From the NCBI GenBank assembly GCA_017577615.1, contig PKRE01000008.1:62001-126000 (forward strand): DNA of 64,000 nucleotides. Reading direction: 5' to 3'. This document shows, in pieces, positions 1-9,291 of the stretch. The translations under genes and the position numbers were made by a program. The first letter of the stretch is position 1. Each line of letters starts with the position of its first letter. The notes below the pieces were generated by a model. The model worked only from the letters and a program-made list of their open reading frames with translations, searched no databases and had not been told where the DNA came from. This stretch comes from Gammaproteobacteria bacterium. GTDB lineage: Bacteria > Pseudomonadota > Gammaproteobacteria > Steroidobacterales > Steroidobacteraceae.

Positions 1-135
1 CGATACTAGGCAGCTCGCTGCAACCGGCCTGACAACCAGAGGCCTCTGAGTGCAGCTCGGCAGCAGTTCAATGCGCTGAGAAAAAGCGAAGAAGCTGCTC
101 GCGCGCCGCCCGCACCGAGCGCCGACGACCTACGT

Positions 136-756
136 CTATTTCTGCTTCCAATTGCCGTTCGCGTCCTGGTAGTACCAGCCGGCAGCGGCCTTGCTGATCC
201 AACGCTCGGCGAAAGTGGCGCGGATATCAGCTTCCCACTCAGGATGCTGGTTGGCCACGGCAATCTCGCGATACAGATTGGCGCGATCGGCGTTCTCCTC
301 GGCGACGAGCTTGCGCACTCTGTTGCGCTCCGCCAGCGGGATCGCATTCTGGTCGCGCACCTCGATCAAGCCATCGCGCGTGAGACCGATCGCACCGGAG
401 TCGTAGTACTGCTTGAGCTGCGCATGGCGGGCTTCCATCGACTGCGTGAGCTGACGAATCGCCGGAGTGGATATGTTCAAATCCGCCTGCGCGTAAGCAG
501 GCGCGACGATGAAGTCGAGCGCAGAGGACAGCGCGGCATACATCACACGCTTCATCCGCGGCTGCCAATGCAGCATGCCCTGCTCGTCGTTCGTCGCCGG
601 CGTGCGCTGCTTGGAGGCTTGCGATCCCCAGACATCCTCGATGATGCGATCTGCAGCCTGTTGCGCCGCTGCGGCCGGGAAATACACGTTGATCGTGACG
701 CAGGAAGACAAGGCAAGCGAGAGCGCAACGATTTTGATGGCTGCAAATCTGAACAT
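136..756 (-). CDS. YdbL-like DUF1318 lipoprotein, apparent YnbE-YdbL fusion
   Basis: This is a 206-residue lipoprotein with a short hydrophobic leader and lipobox LSSC (Cys19). The segment right after it, TINVYFPAAAA, is beta-prone. Residues 96-206 look like the YdbL/DUF1318 family, including the closing motif GWYYQDANGNWKQK, which resembles the family's 'GQYVQGINGQWLKK'-type end. Residues 66-90 (basic, then hydrophobic, ending APAYAQA) look like a second signal peptide lying inside the protein. In E. coli ydbH, ynbE (small lipoprotein) and ydbL are separate genes acting together in envelope lipid transport. Here the ydbH homologue lies 78 bp upstream on the same strand and no separate ynbE is seen, so a fusion is inferred. 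The start has a good ribosome site (GAGGAG, 6 nt before the ATG). Its role in regulating or assembling the YdbH bridge is family knowledge. Confidence 0.8.
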   Translation of the reverse strand: MFRFAAIKIVALSLALSSCVTINVYFPAAAAQQAADRIIEDVWGSQASKQRTPATNDEQGMLHWQPRMKRVMYAALSSALDFIVAPAYAQADLNISTPAIRQLTQSMEARHAQLKQYYDSGAIGLTRDGLIEVRDQNAIPLAERNRVRKLVAEENADRANLYREIAVANQHPEWEADIRATFAERWISKAAAGWYYQDANGNWKQK

Positions 757-834
757 CCCGGACTCCTCAGCTCGTGCTCTCCTCCGGTCGCGGTGAGATT
801 AAACCTCGTGCACGACCGCTTTGAAAGTGCCGCC

Positions 835-2937
835 TCAGTTGACAATCGGACCGCCCGATGCCGTCGCGGCCGCCAGCTGTCCGATGAGCTGCGGCCAGTC
901 GACATACCGCGCATTGCCGATGACGTCGATCCGCGGCAAACCTCGGCCCTGCACGAGGTAATAGCCCCCATTCGGGGCCGGCCCGACACCGCCCATCTCG
1001 CACACTTCGTTCTCGAGCTTGCAGGTGATCCCTAAGCGCGCGTAATTGAACTCCTCGAAGAATCGCAGAAAGCCGCTCGACAGCGCGGCGGTGACACCTG
1101 CGCCGCCCCCGCCGATGCGGCCGATGTTCTGCACCGCGCGCTGGCTGATCCGCTGACGCGTTCGCCCCGGCACGGTGTACAGGCGGGCGTCGAACGCCAC
1201 AGGCTGCCAATTGAATAATTCGAGCCCGTAGATACCGCCCGACAGGCGCCCGGTGATACGCCCGAACGAGAATGCGCGCGTGAGCAGCTCGAGATCGAGC
1301 CCGGCAAAGTCGATGTTTGCGAAAAGGCGCGGCCAAGCGCCGAACGGCTCATCGAGGCGCAGATCGCGAACGGTCAGCACGCCGTCGAACACACGCGCTT
1401 CGAGTCTCGTGCCGAGCGTCAGCACACCTGCTTCGAGCTGCAAGTCGGAAATCGAGCCGCTGACCTGCCCGCCGAACTGCGGCCAGCCGAAAGCGCGGCA
1501 CAACCGCTCGACGCTGATCGGCCGAATCGTCGCGGCGACGTTGAAGCCGAGCTGCTGTGAGCCTACATCGCGAATCGAAAGCGTCGACAGCTCGAGCGCA
1601 CCGTCGAGTAACGGCACGCTGGTGGGCTCAAGCAGCGCGAAGCGTCGCCCTGTGGTCACGAAGTGGAGCTGAGCCGCACCGAAATCGAGCCCATAAAGAT
1701 GGCCGCCTGCCCACGTCAGATGCGAAGTCGGCTCCGCCTCTTCGTCACTGAGCGACGCGCGCCAATGCCAAGTGCCGTTCAACCCGCGAAACGCCAGCAA
1801 GGGTTCGTCCCCCTCCACATCGATACCGCGCAGCTCCAGCTCGATGCGCTGTGGCACCCCGTCATGCAGCGCAAGCGCGCCCGTCACCTGACCGCTTGTG
1901 CGCAATGCCTTGAGGCTCGTCGCGATCAGGAACGGCTCGAGATAGATCTCGTACGCGCCCGGGAAACGCATCTGTGCAAGCTCGAGCTCGAGCGTTCGCA
2001 GCGGGTCGGCATGCGCGAGATCGATCGTCACCGCGTGCGCCCGCGCGTCGAGCAGGTCCGAGTGGGTGATGCGAATCGACTCTGCGACGAGCAGCGAGCC
2101 TGCAAGCCGGCCTTGTGTGGCGAGCTCGAGGGCATGCGTGCCGAAATCAACGAAGATCGGCTCGACATAGCCCTGCCCGTCGTCCAAGCCGAGCAAGATC
2201 CGGTACTGCCACTCCTCATCCGACTGGCTGAGATCGACGTCGAAGCGAGCAGCGAGCCCTTCGGTCGCAATGCTGCCGCTGTCGTTGTTCAACGTGAGCG
2301 CCGCAAGCGTGCCGTGCGCACGGACGTGGCTGACTTGCGTGCCCGCCCCATAGATATCGGCCCGCAGCGTCGCTGCGCCGCTCGCGACGGTGATAGGCAT
2401 CGGGCCCTGTGCCTGCTGCGCGAGCGCTACGAGCGTGGCGAGCGGCACGTTGTCGAAGTCGGCCCGAATGCGCCACTGTGTCTCGTGCAAGCTTGCCTGC
2501 AGCGCCAGCGTGCCCGCCCCGAGCTCGAGGTTGCGCAGATCCAGCTCCAGCACACCCGTGGCCCGCCCGTAACGCAACGAGGCAGTGAACGTCTGCTGGC
2601 CGCCTAGCGCCGGCACGTCGGCGTGCACGCGAGCGTTGCGACAGGCCAGTTCGCGCGCTCCGATCTGCACGTCCGGGCAGCGAATGGACACGTTCCGTAT
2701 CGGCTGCGGCCAGCTCGTGAAGTGCACCGAGCGGATGTCGACTTGCGCCCGTTGCCCTTGCGGTGTCATCGCAAGCCGCGCACGGACGTGCTCGGCTCGC
2801 CACTCGGGACCATGCATGACATCGAAAGTGAGTTCGACGTCATCGATCGCATACGCGATCGTTGCGATCGCGATCGCAACGGTCGCCGCCATGACGAGCA
2901 GGCTGTGCGTATAGCGACGCGATAAGCGATGACGCAT
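835..2937 (-). CDS. ydbH: YdbH family intermembrane lipid-bridge protein
   Basis: This 700-residue protein has one N-terminal membrane helix (about residues 13-30) and a long body rich in alternating hydrophobic beta segments. That is the layout of AsmA-like/YdbH proteins, which span the periplasm and carry phospholipid between membranes. The C-terminal part (LSGGIYGLELFNWQPVAFDA and the closing segment with EFNYARLGITC) matches the conserved C-terminal domain historically labelled 'dicarboxylate transport'. The next gene on this strand encodes the YnbE/YdbL-like lipoprotein, which is the usual partner, so an operon transcribed leftward is likely. Length is a little below the roughly 880 residues of the E. 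coli protein. It is not TamB or YhdP judging by size and partner. Confidence 0.82.
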   Translation of the reverse strand: MRHRLSRRYTHSLLVMAATVAIAIATIAYAIDDVELTFDVMHGPEWRAEHVRARLAMTPQGQRAQVDIRSVHFTSWPQPIRNVSIRCPDVQIGARELACRNARVHADVPALGGQQTFTASLRYGRATGVLELDLRNLELGAGTLALQASLHETQWRIRADFDNVPLATLVALAQQAQGPMPITVASGAATLRADIYGAGTQVSHVRAHGTLAALTLNNDSGSIATEGLAARFDVDLSQSDEEWQYRILLGLDDGQGYVEPIFVDFGTHALELATQGRLAGSLLVAESIRITHSDLLDARAHAVTIDLAHADPLRTLELELAQMRFPGAYEIYLEPFLIATSLKALRTSGQVTGALALHDGVPQRIELELRGIDVEGDEPLLAFRGLNGTWHWRASLSDEEAEPTSHLTWAGGHLYGLDFGAAQLHFVTTGRRFALLEPTSVPLLDGALELSTLSIRDVGSQQLGFNVAATIRPISVERLCRAFGWPQFGGQVSGSISDLQLEAGVLTLGTRLEARVFDGVLTVRDLRLDEPFGAWPRLFANIDFAGLDLELLTRAFSFGRITGRLSGGIYGLELFNWQPVAFDARLYTVPGRTRQRISQRAVQNIGRIGGGGAGVTAALSSGFLRFFEEFNYARLGITCKLENEVCEMGGVGPAPNGGYYLVQGRGLPRIDVIGNARYVDWPQLIGQLAAATASGGPIVN

Positions 2938-3017
2938 CGACTAATGTCTCATTGCTCGGTATACGTTGCTGACGGAAACGTCGGCCGCGCAACGCTGCGT
3001 GATACGCGACTCGGGTT

Positions 3018-3031
3018 TGACAACGTTGTCA
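3018..3031. promoter_or_regulatory. LacI-family operator upstream of the GH3 gene
   Basis: The sequence tgacaacgttgtca is a perfect 14-bp palindrome with a central CG step, typical of LacI/GalR-family operators. It overlaps a perfect -35 hexamer TTGACA at 3017-3022. It sits about 70 bp before the start of the GH3 glucosidase gene, and a LacI-type regulator gene follows that gene. Repression by occlusion of the -35 element is inferred. I see no strong matching -10 element. Confidence 0.75.
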
Positions 3032-3099
3032 CGCGATGGAATTCTCAAGGCAATCGATAGGCTCGGATCCAAAAGCACGAAAACAAAAGCGGAGGTCCA

Positions 3100-5658
3100 A
3101 TGATGACGGTATGGGGGCATCGCCATTCGTCTAGGTTGTTGATCACAAGCATCCTGCTTGCGCTCGGTGTGAGCGCTTGTTCCAGCAAGGAAGGCTCGTC
3201 CGGCGCATCGCCATCCGCCGCGAGCGCGACGGTGAACCCGGAAAATTGGCCGCAGCCTACGCCGCCTGCAATCGACGACAGCGCACATGAAGCGCGCATT
3301 GCTGAGCTGCTGAAGTCGCTCACGGTCGAGGAAAAGGTCGGGCAGATCATCCAAGCGGACCTCTGCTGCGTCACGCCCGACGACGTCCGTCGCTATCGGC
3401 TCGGCGCGATTCTCGTCGGGGGCAACTCCGGACCGAACGGCGATGACCTTGCGCCCGCGCCTAAATGGCTCGAAGCCGCCGATGCCTTCTACGACGCTTC
3501 GATGGATACGAGCGCTGGCGGCCACGCGATTCCGATTCTGTGGGGTGTCGATGCGGTCCACGGTCACAACAACATCATCGGCGCGACGCTGTTTCCGCAC
3601 AACGTGGCGCTGGGTGCAACCCGCAATCCCGAGCTCATCGAACGCATCGGCGAGATCACGGCGCGCGAGCTGCGCGTGACCGGCCAAGAATGGACGTTCG
3701 CACCGACGATTGCCGTGGCCCGCGACGTCCGTTGGGGTCGCTCGTACGAATCGTACTCCGAGAACCCCGAGATCTTCCCCGCCTATGCCGCTGCCATGGT
3801 GCGCGGACTGCAGGGCAACCCCGGCGACCCAGACTTCCTGCGGGGCGAGCACGTGATCGCAACCGTCAAGCATTACGTCGGCGACGGCGGAACGGTCGAC
3901 GGCCGCGATCAAGGGGACAACCGCGCCTCCGAAGCCGAGCTGCGTGACATTCATGCAGCGGGTTATCCAGCCGCAATCAGTGCAGGCGTGCAGGTCGTCA
4001 TGGCCTCGTTCAACAGCTGGCACGGCGAGAAGCTGCACGGTCACAAGGGCCTGTTGACCGATGTGCTGAAGGAACGCATGGGCTTCAGTGGCTTCGTCGT
4101 CGGCGACTGGAACGGTCATGGACAGGTGGAGGGCTGCTCGAACGAGAGCTGCCCGAAAGCGATCAACGCCGGGCTGGACATGTTCATGGCGCCGGATTCA
4201 TGGAAGGCACTCTACGAGAATACGCTCGCGCAAGTGCGTTCCGGCGAAATCCCCATGGAGCGCTTGGACGATGCCGTACGGCGCATTCTGCTCGTGAAGC
4301 TGCGTGCCGGCCTGTTCGAAGCCGGACGTCCATCGAGCCGTCCGCTCGCAGGCAGATACGATCTGCTCGGCGCCCCCGAGCATCGCGCGGTCGCGCGCCA
4401 AGCCGTCCGCGAGTCCTTGGTGCTCCTGAAGAACTCCAAGGGCGTGCTGCCCATCAACCCGAAGTCCCATGTGCTGGTGGCAGGCGACGGCGCGCACAAC
4501 ATTCCCAAGCAGAATGGCGGCTGGACCCTGTCGTGGCAGGGCACCGGCGTCACGAACGAGCATTTCCCGAACGCCGAGTCGATCTTCCAAGGCATCGAAG
4601 CGGCAGTGAAGGCGGCGGGCGGCACCGTGACCCTGAGCGTGACGGGTGAGTACACGACCAAGCCGGATGTCGCCATCGTTGTATATGGCGAAGACCCCTA
4701 TGCCGAGTTCCAGGGCGACATCGAGACGCTCGAATACAAGCCGGGCGATAAGTCCGATCTGGAGCTGCTCAGGAAACTGCGCGCGGACAACATTCCCGTG
4801 GTGTCCGTGTTCCTGTCGGGCCGTCCGATGTGGGTAAACCCGGAGCTCAACGCATCCGATGCATTCGTGGCAGCCTGGCTGCCTGGCTCGGAAGGCGGCG
4901 GCATCGCCGATGTGCTGATCGCCAAGCCCGACGGCTCGATCAACCATGACTTCAAAGGCAAGCTGCCCTTCTCGTGGCCACGCACGCCGTTACAGACCAC
5001 GGCCAATCCAGGATCGGAGCCGCCGCTGTTTCCGTATGGGTACGGCCTCACCTATGCCGACAACGGCGAGCTCTCGGCGCTGCCCGAGGACTTCGAGATA
5101 CCCGAGACCACGACCTCGACGCGTGTGTACTTCGCGCAAGGCCGTCCGGCAGCAGGCTGGGCACTGATGGCTGGCGAGGGCAGTGAGCGTGCTCCCTTGG
5201 ACGGTGCGGTCGGGCGCACCTCCTCCGGTGCGCTCACCGTTACCGCCATTGACCGTGCCGCCCAAGAGGACGCGCGGCTCGCGACGTGGACGGGCACGAA
5301 GCTCGGGACACTGGCATTGCAGGGCGCGGCGCCGATCGATCTGCAGCGCGAGACGAATGGCCAGCTGTCGCTCGCATTCGACTATCGCGTCGACACTCCA
5401 CCGAGCAAGGACGTAACCCTCGCAATCGAGTGCGGCGAGCAATGCAGCGGCACGTTCCCGCTCGCCGACCACTTGCGCAAAGCGCCGCGCGGCGAGTGGC
5501 AGCAGCTCAAGATCATGCTGCAATGTTTCGCGAAGTCGGGCGCCGATATGCGCAATGTCACCGCGCCGTTCGTGCTGGCGACAGAAGGGTCGTTGCGCCT
5601 TGGTATCGCTAACGTGCGCCTCGAGACGGGCGTGGCGGACGCGATCGGCTGCGAATGA
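3100..5658 (+). CDS. Glycoside hydrolase family 3 beta-glucosidase / exo-glucanase, lipoprotein
   Basis: This 852-residue enzyme hydrolyses terminal beta-linked glucose or related units from oligosaccharides, probably in the periplasm or on the outer membrane. Residues 1-27 form a lipoprotein signal (lipobox ending in Cys27). The GH3 N-terminal barrel follows, with the KHYVGDGGT motif near 257 and the nucleophile motif VVGDWNG (Asp336). The second GH3 domain spans about 400-660 and contains LVLLKNSKGVLP. An extra C-terminal beta domain of about 180 residues is typical of the Exo-1,3/1,4-beta-glucanase (ExoP-like) subgroup. GGAGG lies just upstream; ATG at 3103 is an equally good start. A LacI-type operator precedes the gene and the matching regulator gene follows, so induction by a sugar is likely. 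The exact substrate cannot be read from the sequence. Confidence 0.93.
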   Translation: MMTVWGHRHSSRLLITSILLALGVSACSSKEGSSGASPSAASATVNPENWPQPTPPAIDDSAHEARIAELLKSLTVEEKVGQIIQADLCCVTPDDVRRYRLGAILVGGNSGPNGDDLAPAPKWLEAADAFYDASMDTSAGGHAIPILWGVDAVHGHNNIIGATLFPHNVALGATRNPELIERIGEITARELRVTGQEWTFAPTIAVARDVRWGRSYESYSENPEIFPAYAAAMVRGLQGNPGDPDFLRGEHVIATVKHYVGDGGTVDGRDQGDNRASEAELRDIHAAGYPAAISAGVQVVMASFNSWHGEKLHGHKGLLTDVLKERMGFSGFVVGDWNGHGQVEGCSNESCPKAINAGLDMFMAPDSWKALYENTLAQVRSGEIPMERLDDAVRRILLVKLRAGLFEAGRPSSRPLAGRYDLLGAPEHRAVARQAVRESLVLLKNSKGVLPINPKSHVLVAGDGAHNIPKQNGGWTLSWQGTGVTNEHFPNAESIFQGIEAAVKAAGGTVTLSVTGEYTTKPDVAIVVYGEDPYAEFQGDIETLEYKPGDKSDLELLRKLRADNIPVVSVFLSGRPMWVNPELNASDAFVAAWLPGSEGGGIADVLIAKPDGSINHDFKGKLPFSWPRTPLQTTANPGSEPPLFPYGYGLTYADNGELSALPEDFEIPETTTSTRVYFAQGRPAAGWALMAGEGSERAPLDGAVGRTSSGALTVTAIDRAAQEDARLATWTGTKLGTLALQGAAPIDLQRETNGQLSLAFDYRVDTPPSKDVTLAIECGEQCSGTFPLADHLRKAPRGEWQQLKIMLQCFAKSGADMRNVTAPFVLATEGSLRLGIANVRLETGVADAIGCE

Positions 5659-5663
5659 GTCGC

Positions 5664-5701
5664 ATCGACCCGAGCTCGCGCGTCAGCGAGCTCGGGTCGA
5701 T
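5664..5701 (+). terminator. Hairpin after the GH3 gene
   Basis: A perfect 16-bp inverted repeat (arms 5664-5679 and 5686-5701, 6-nt loop) starts five bases after the GH3 stop codon. No U-run follows, so it may work with Rho or as an mRNA 3' stabiliser instead of as a classic intrinsic terminator. Confidence 0.6.
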
Positions 5702-5884
5702 CGAAAACATCGACTTCGGCCACCAGATTTGGTTAAGTCGCGCGTCTCAGGCGTGCTGCCGCATTTTGCGGTATGTTTTGTCTGAGGAAGCACGAGGGTA
5801 GGGACAGGAACCTGCCCAGGCGCTGGTGCACGGGGCATCGCTCCGATCTGGCGCCGCATGCTTTCGAGCGCGGAACCAAATCCC

Positions 5885-6964
5885 ATGACCAGACCACCCA
5901 ATCGAAGAGCTAGGATCAACGATGTCGCGCAGGCGGCAGGCGTAGCCATCAAGACAGTCTCTCGAGTTCTCAACAATGAACCGAACGTGCGCGAAGAGAC
6001 ACGCACGCGAGTGCTCGAGATCGTCAAGAAGCTCAACTATCACCCGAGTCTCTCTGCACGCAGCCTCGCGGGGCGGCGGTCGTACTTGATCGGTCTCGTC
6101 TACGAGAACCCGAGCGCGAACTACATCGTCGACGTGCTGCACGGTGCGAGGGCGCGCTGCCGTGAGGGGCGGTTCCAGCTGTTGAGCCACCAAGTCATCG
6201 GCAAGGGCGAGGAAATGGAGCGTGATGTGCTCGGCCTCGTCGATCAGACTCACTTGGACGGGCTCATCGTCACCGCTCCGCTCAGCGAGTCGGTCGACCT
6301 CATCAAGGCCCTGGAGCGTCGTGCGATTCCTTTCGTGCGCATCGCCCCAAGCGAGTTCCAGCATGAGTCGCCGTACGCCGACATGGACGACGAAGGTGCG
6401 GCACGCGAGATGACCGAATATTTGATCGGCCTCGGGCATCGGCGCATCGGGTTCATCATTGGCCATCCGGAGCACATCGCCAGTGCCCAACGGCTGCGAG
6501 GCTTCCAGGCGGCGATGCAAGCGCACGGGCTCACGGTCGAGCCGGAGCTCATCAAGCAAGGCTACTTCGTGTTCGAGTCCGGGCTCGAAGCCGCACGCGA
6601 GCTGCTCAACTTGCCGGAGCCGCCCACCGCGATCTTCGCCAGCAACGACGACATGGCAGCGGGCGTGCTGATGGCCGCCCATCAGATGGGTCTGGCCATT
6701 CCAGGCGACCTATCGGTGGCGGGCTTCGATGACACCTACATCGCGCGGACCGTGTGGCCGCGACTCACGACGGTGCACCAGCCAACCTACGACCTCGCGT
6801 ATACGGCAACGAGCCTGCTGCTCGAGATGCTGGAGACGGGCGAAACGCCAAAGCCGGCGCGCCTGGCGCACCGTCTCATCTACCGCGAATCAACCGGTGC
6901 CCCTCGTCCGGTGAACCGCCCGGCTCTGCGAACGAGCGAGCCGACGACTGACTCCGTGAGTTGA
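5885..6964 (+). CDS. LacI/GalR family transcriptional repressor
   Basis: This 359-residue regulator has an N-terminal LacI helix-turn-helix (INDVAQAAGVAIKTVSRVLNN) with its hinge helix region (SARSLAGRRS) and a periplasmic-binding-protein-like sugar domain after it (GLVYENPSANY, LIGLGHRRIGFIIG, FASNDDMAAGV, SVAGFDDTYIARTVWPRLTTVHQP). It follows the GH3 glucosidase gene on the same strand, and a perfect LacI-type palindrome lies upstream of that gene, so it most likely controls the glucosidase in response to a sugar. An ATG 27 bases earlier would add nine residues with no family resemblance, so the start just before TRPPNRRARI is preferred. The inducer is unknown. Confidence 0.92.
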   Translation: MTRPPNRRARINDVAQAAGVAIKTVSRVLNNEPNVREETRTRVLEIVKKLNYHPSLSARSLAGRRSYLIGLVYENPSANYIVDVLHGARARCREGRFQLLSHQVIGKGEEMERDVLGLVDQTHLDGLIVTAPLSESVDLIKALERRAIPFVRIAPSEFQHESPYADMDDEGAAREMTEYLIGLGHRRIGFIIGHPEHIASAQRLRGFQAAMQAHGLTVEPELIKQGYFVFESGLEAARELLNLPEPPTAIFASNDDMAAGVLMAAHQMGLAIPGDLSVAGFDDTYIARTVWPRLTTVHQPTYDLAYTATSLLLEMLETGETPKPARLAHRLIYRESTGAPRPVNRPALRTSEPTTDSVS

Positions 6965-6976
6965 GCCGATATCGGA

Positions 6977-7002
6977 GCCGCGCTGCGTGCCCGCAGCGCG
7001 GC
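6977..7002. terminator. GC-rich hairpin between convergent genes
   Basis: A perfect 11-bp stem (6977-6987 with 6992-7002, 4-nt loop) lies between the convergent lacI-type and EF-G-like genes. There is no U-run. It could end transcription from either side. Confidence 0.5.
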
Positions 7003-7041
7003 GTGCGTCCTCGGACTCATCGCTTACGTGGAGGTGGCGAG

Positions 7042-9087
7042 CTAACCCTCCGCGACGTTCCTGAACGCGCTGATGAGGTCCTGCTGTATGCGCGGCGGCA
7101 CCGCATCGTAGTGGCTCAGCTCCATCGTGTACGTGCCTTCCCCTCCCGTCAGCGACTTCACGCGCGACTGATACTCGCGCACCTCCGCGAGCGGCACGAG
7201 CGCTGTGATGCGCGTACGGTGACCCGCTAAGGCGTGACTACCGCTCACCCGTCCGCGTCGCGCCGCCAGATCCCCCGTGATGTCGCCCGTCGCAGCACTT
7301 GGCGCCGTCACACCGATGCGCACGATCGGCTCGAGCACGATGGGCGCGGCGGCACGCACCGCATTCTGGAACGCACGCCGTGCGGCGGCGATGAATGCGA
7401 TCTCCTTCGAGTCGACCGAGTGGTGCTTGCCGTCGTAGACGATGACGCGCACATCCTGTAACGGAAATCCGGCGACGACGCCTTCGTCCATCACCTGACG
7501 AACACCCTTCTCGACAGCAGGAATGAATTGCGAGGGAATGGCGCCGCCTACGACCTCGTCGACGAACTCGAAGCCTTGCCCGCGCTCGAGCGGCTCGATC
7601 CGCAAGTACACCTCCGCGAACTGACCCGCACCGCCGGTTTGTTTCTTGTGACGATGATGCCCATGGGCAGGCTGTGTGATGGTTTCGCGATACGGGATGC
7701 TGGGCGCGCGCGTCTTACACCGCACGCCATATCGCTCCGCCATGCGATCGAGCAACACGCGCAGATGCAGATCGCCCATGCCATAGAGCACGGTCTCATT
7801 GGTGCTGGCATGATGCTCGACCCGCACACACGGGTCCTCGGCCATGAGACGGTGCAAAGCATCCGACAGCTTCTGCTCATCGCCGCGCCGCTCGGGCTCG
7901 ATCGCCAACCCGGCCATGGCCGGCGGAAAGTCGATGGACTTCAGATGGAAGTGATCTTCGTCACGCGCGTCGTGCAACACCGCATCGAAGTGCAGCTCCT
8001 CGATCTTCGGGATGGCGCAGATGTCACCAGGGATCACCTGTGCGATTTCCACATGATCCTTGCCCTGCAGCCGATAGAGGTGCGCCACCTTGATGGGCTT
8101 ACGCGCGTCGCCGACGAACAGCTGCGCGCCTGTGCGCAACGTGCCTTGATGAACACGCAAGACACTGACCCGACCAACGAATGGATCGATGCTGACCTTG
8201 AACACGTGCGCGATCAGATGATCGTCGGGCCGCTGCGTGATATGGACAGGTCTTGCCGCCACACCGTCGCCGCGCAGAAAGGACGGCGGATTGCCCTCGA
8301 GCGGGTTCGGCATCAGGCGCACGAAAATTTGTAAGAGCTCGCGCACCCCCGCGCCAGTCTCAGCAGAGACAAAACACACCGGTATCAGATGTCCTTCGCG
8401 CAGCGCGCGCTCGAACGGCTCGTGCAGCTGTTCCGGCGTGAGCTCTTCGCCCTGCTCTAGATAAAGCGCCATCAACTCTTCATCGAGCTCGACGACTTGA
8501 TCGATGATCTGTGTGTGCGCATCGAGCACCGTGCCGAACTCGGGCGTGCCATCACCCAGATGAAAGAAGCAGTCGATCACCGAGGTGCGCCCGACCGCCG
8601 GCAAGTTGAGAGGCAGACACTCACGCCCGAATGCTTCGCGCAGCTCGCGCAACACGCGCTCCGGTTGAGCGTCGCGTGTATCAATCTTGTTGACGATCAG
8701 AAGACGGCACAGCTCGCGCTCCCGCGCAAAGTCCATCATGCGCTGCGTGACCGGCTCAATACCGGTCGTGGCGTTGACGACGATTGCCGCGGTGTCTGCA
8801 GCCGACAGCATCGGCAGTGCGCGTCCCGCGAAATCGGCAGTGCCCGGCGTGTCGATCAAATTGACGCGGCACTCGTCCAAATCGAGATGGACGATGCCGG
8901 CATCGAGCGAATGCTGCAGTGCTCGTTCCTGTGGATCGAAATCGCAGACGGTCGTGCCTCGCTCCAGGCTGCCGCGCGCACGAATGATCCCGCCTTCGAG
9001 CAACAGCGCCTCGACAAGCGATGTCTTACCTGCGCCCGCGGGCCCCACCAAGGCAATGTTGCGCAGGTCCGCCGTCGAGTACGCCAT
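7042..9087 (-). CDS. Elongation factor G-like GTPase (EF-G paralogue)
   Basis: This 681-residue protein has the full EF-G domain order: GTPase with P-loop GPAGAGKTS (15-23) and NKID (133-136), domain II, and domains III-V including the stretch GGAGQFAEVYLRIEP and an EF-G C-terminal fold. It differs from the housekeeping factor. Switch II reads DTPGTADF (79-86), so the position of the catalytic histidine of classic DTPGHVDF is a threonine (Thr83). The EF-G-like group known from many bacteria (EF-G2/FusA2-like) also has a changed residue here. No ribosomal protein genes are nearby, unlike the main fusA. Its role in translation or ribosome handling is uncertain. Confidence 0.88.
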   Translation of the reverse strand: MAYSTADLRNIALVGPAGAGKTSLVEALLLEGGIIRARGSLERGTTVCDFDPQERALQHSLDAGIVHLDLDECRVNLIDTPGTADFAGRALPMLSAADTAAIVVNATTGIEPVTQRMMDFARERELCRLLIVNKIDTRDAQPERVLRELREAFGRECLPLNLPAVGRTSVIDCFFHLGDGTPEFGTVLDAHTQIIDQVVELDEELMALYLEQGEELTPEQLHEPFERALREGHLIPVCFVSAETGAGVRELLQIFVRLMPNPLEGNPPSFLRGDGVAARPVHITQRPDDHLIAHVFKVSIDPFVGRVSVLRVHQGTLRTGAQLFVGDARKPIKVAHLYRLQGKDHVEIAQVIPGDICAIPKIEELHFDAVLHDARDEDHFHLKSIDFPPAMAGLAIEPERRGDEQKLSDALHRLMAEDPCVRVEHHASTNETVLYGMGDLHLRVLLDRMAERYGVRCKTRAPSIPYRETITQPAHGHHRHKKQTGGAGQFAEVYLRIEPLERGQGFEFVDEVVGGAIPSQFIPAVEKGVRQVMDEGVVAGFPLQDVRVIVYDGKHHSVDSKEIAFIAAARRAFQNAVRAAAPIVLEPIVRIGVTAPSAATGDITGDLAARRGRVSGSHALAGHRTRITALVPLAEVREYQSRVKSLTGGEGTYTMELSHYDAVPPRIQQDLISAFRNVAEG

Positions 9088-9291
9088 CGGAGTTGCCCTC
9101 CCTTCGTATCGAGCGAGGATACGCCTTGCGACTGCGGCGCGATAGCGGAAAGCTGCTTAGTGTGCATGGCGGGGCATGCGATCGTGCCACGCGGCCTGCC
9201 TACGGGCGGTAGATGCTGGCAGTCAAGCCGTGTAAGGCTTACGCTACGCTCTTCGTCTCCTGGCCATACAACAAGATCAATGACTGGTCTC

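Noticed and set aside
2941..4119. Long minus-strand frame across the GH3 gene
   Set aside because: It is antisense to a clear GH3 enzyme and has shadow composition with no domain.
8497..9279. N-terminal extension of the receiver protein through the EF-G-like gene
   Set aside because: The extra residues lie antisense to the EF-G-like gene, and the receiver begins cleanly at 9292.
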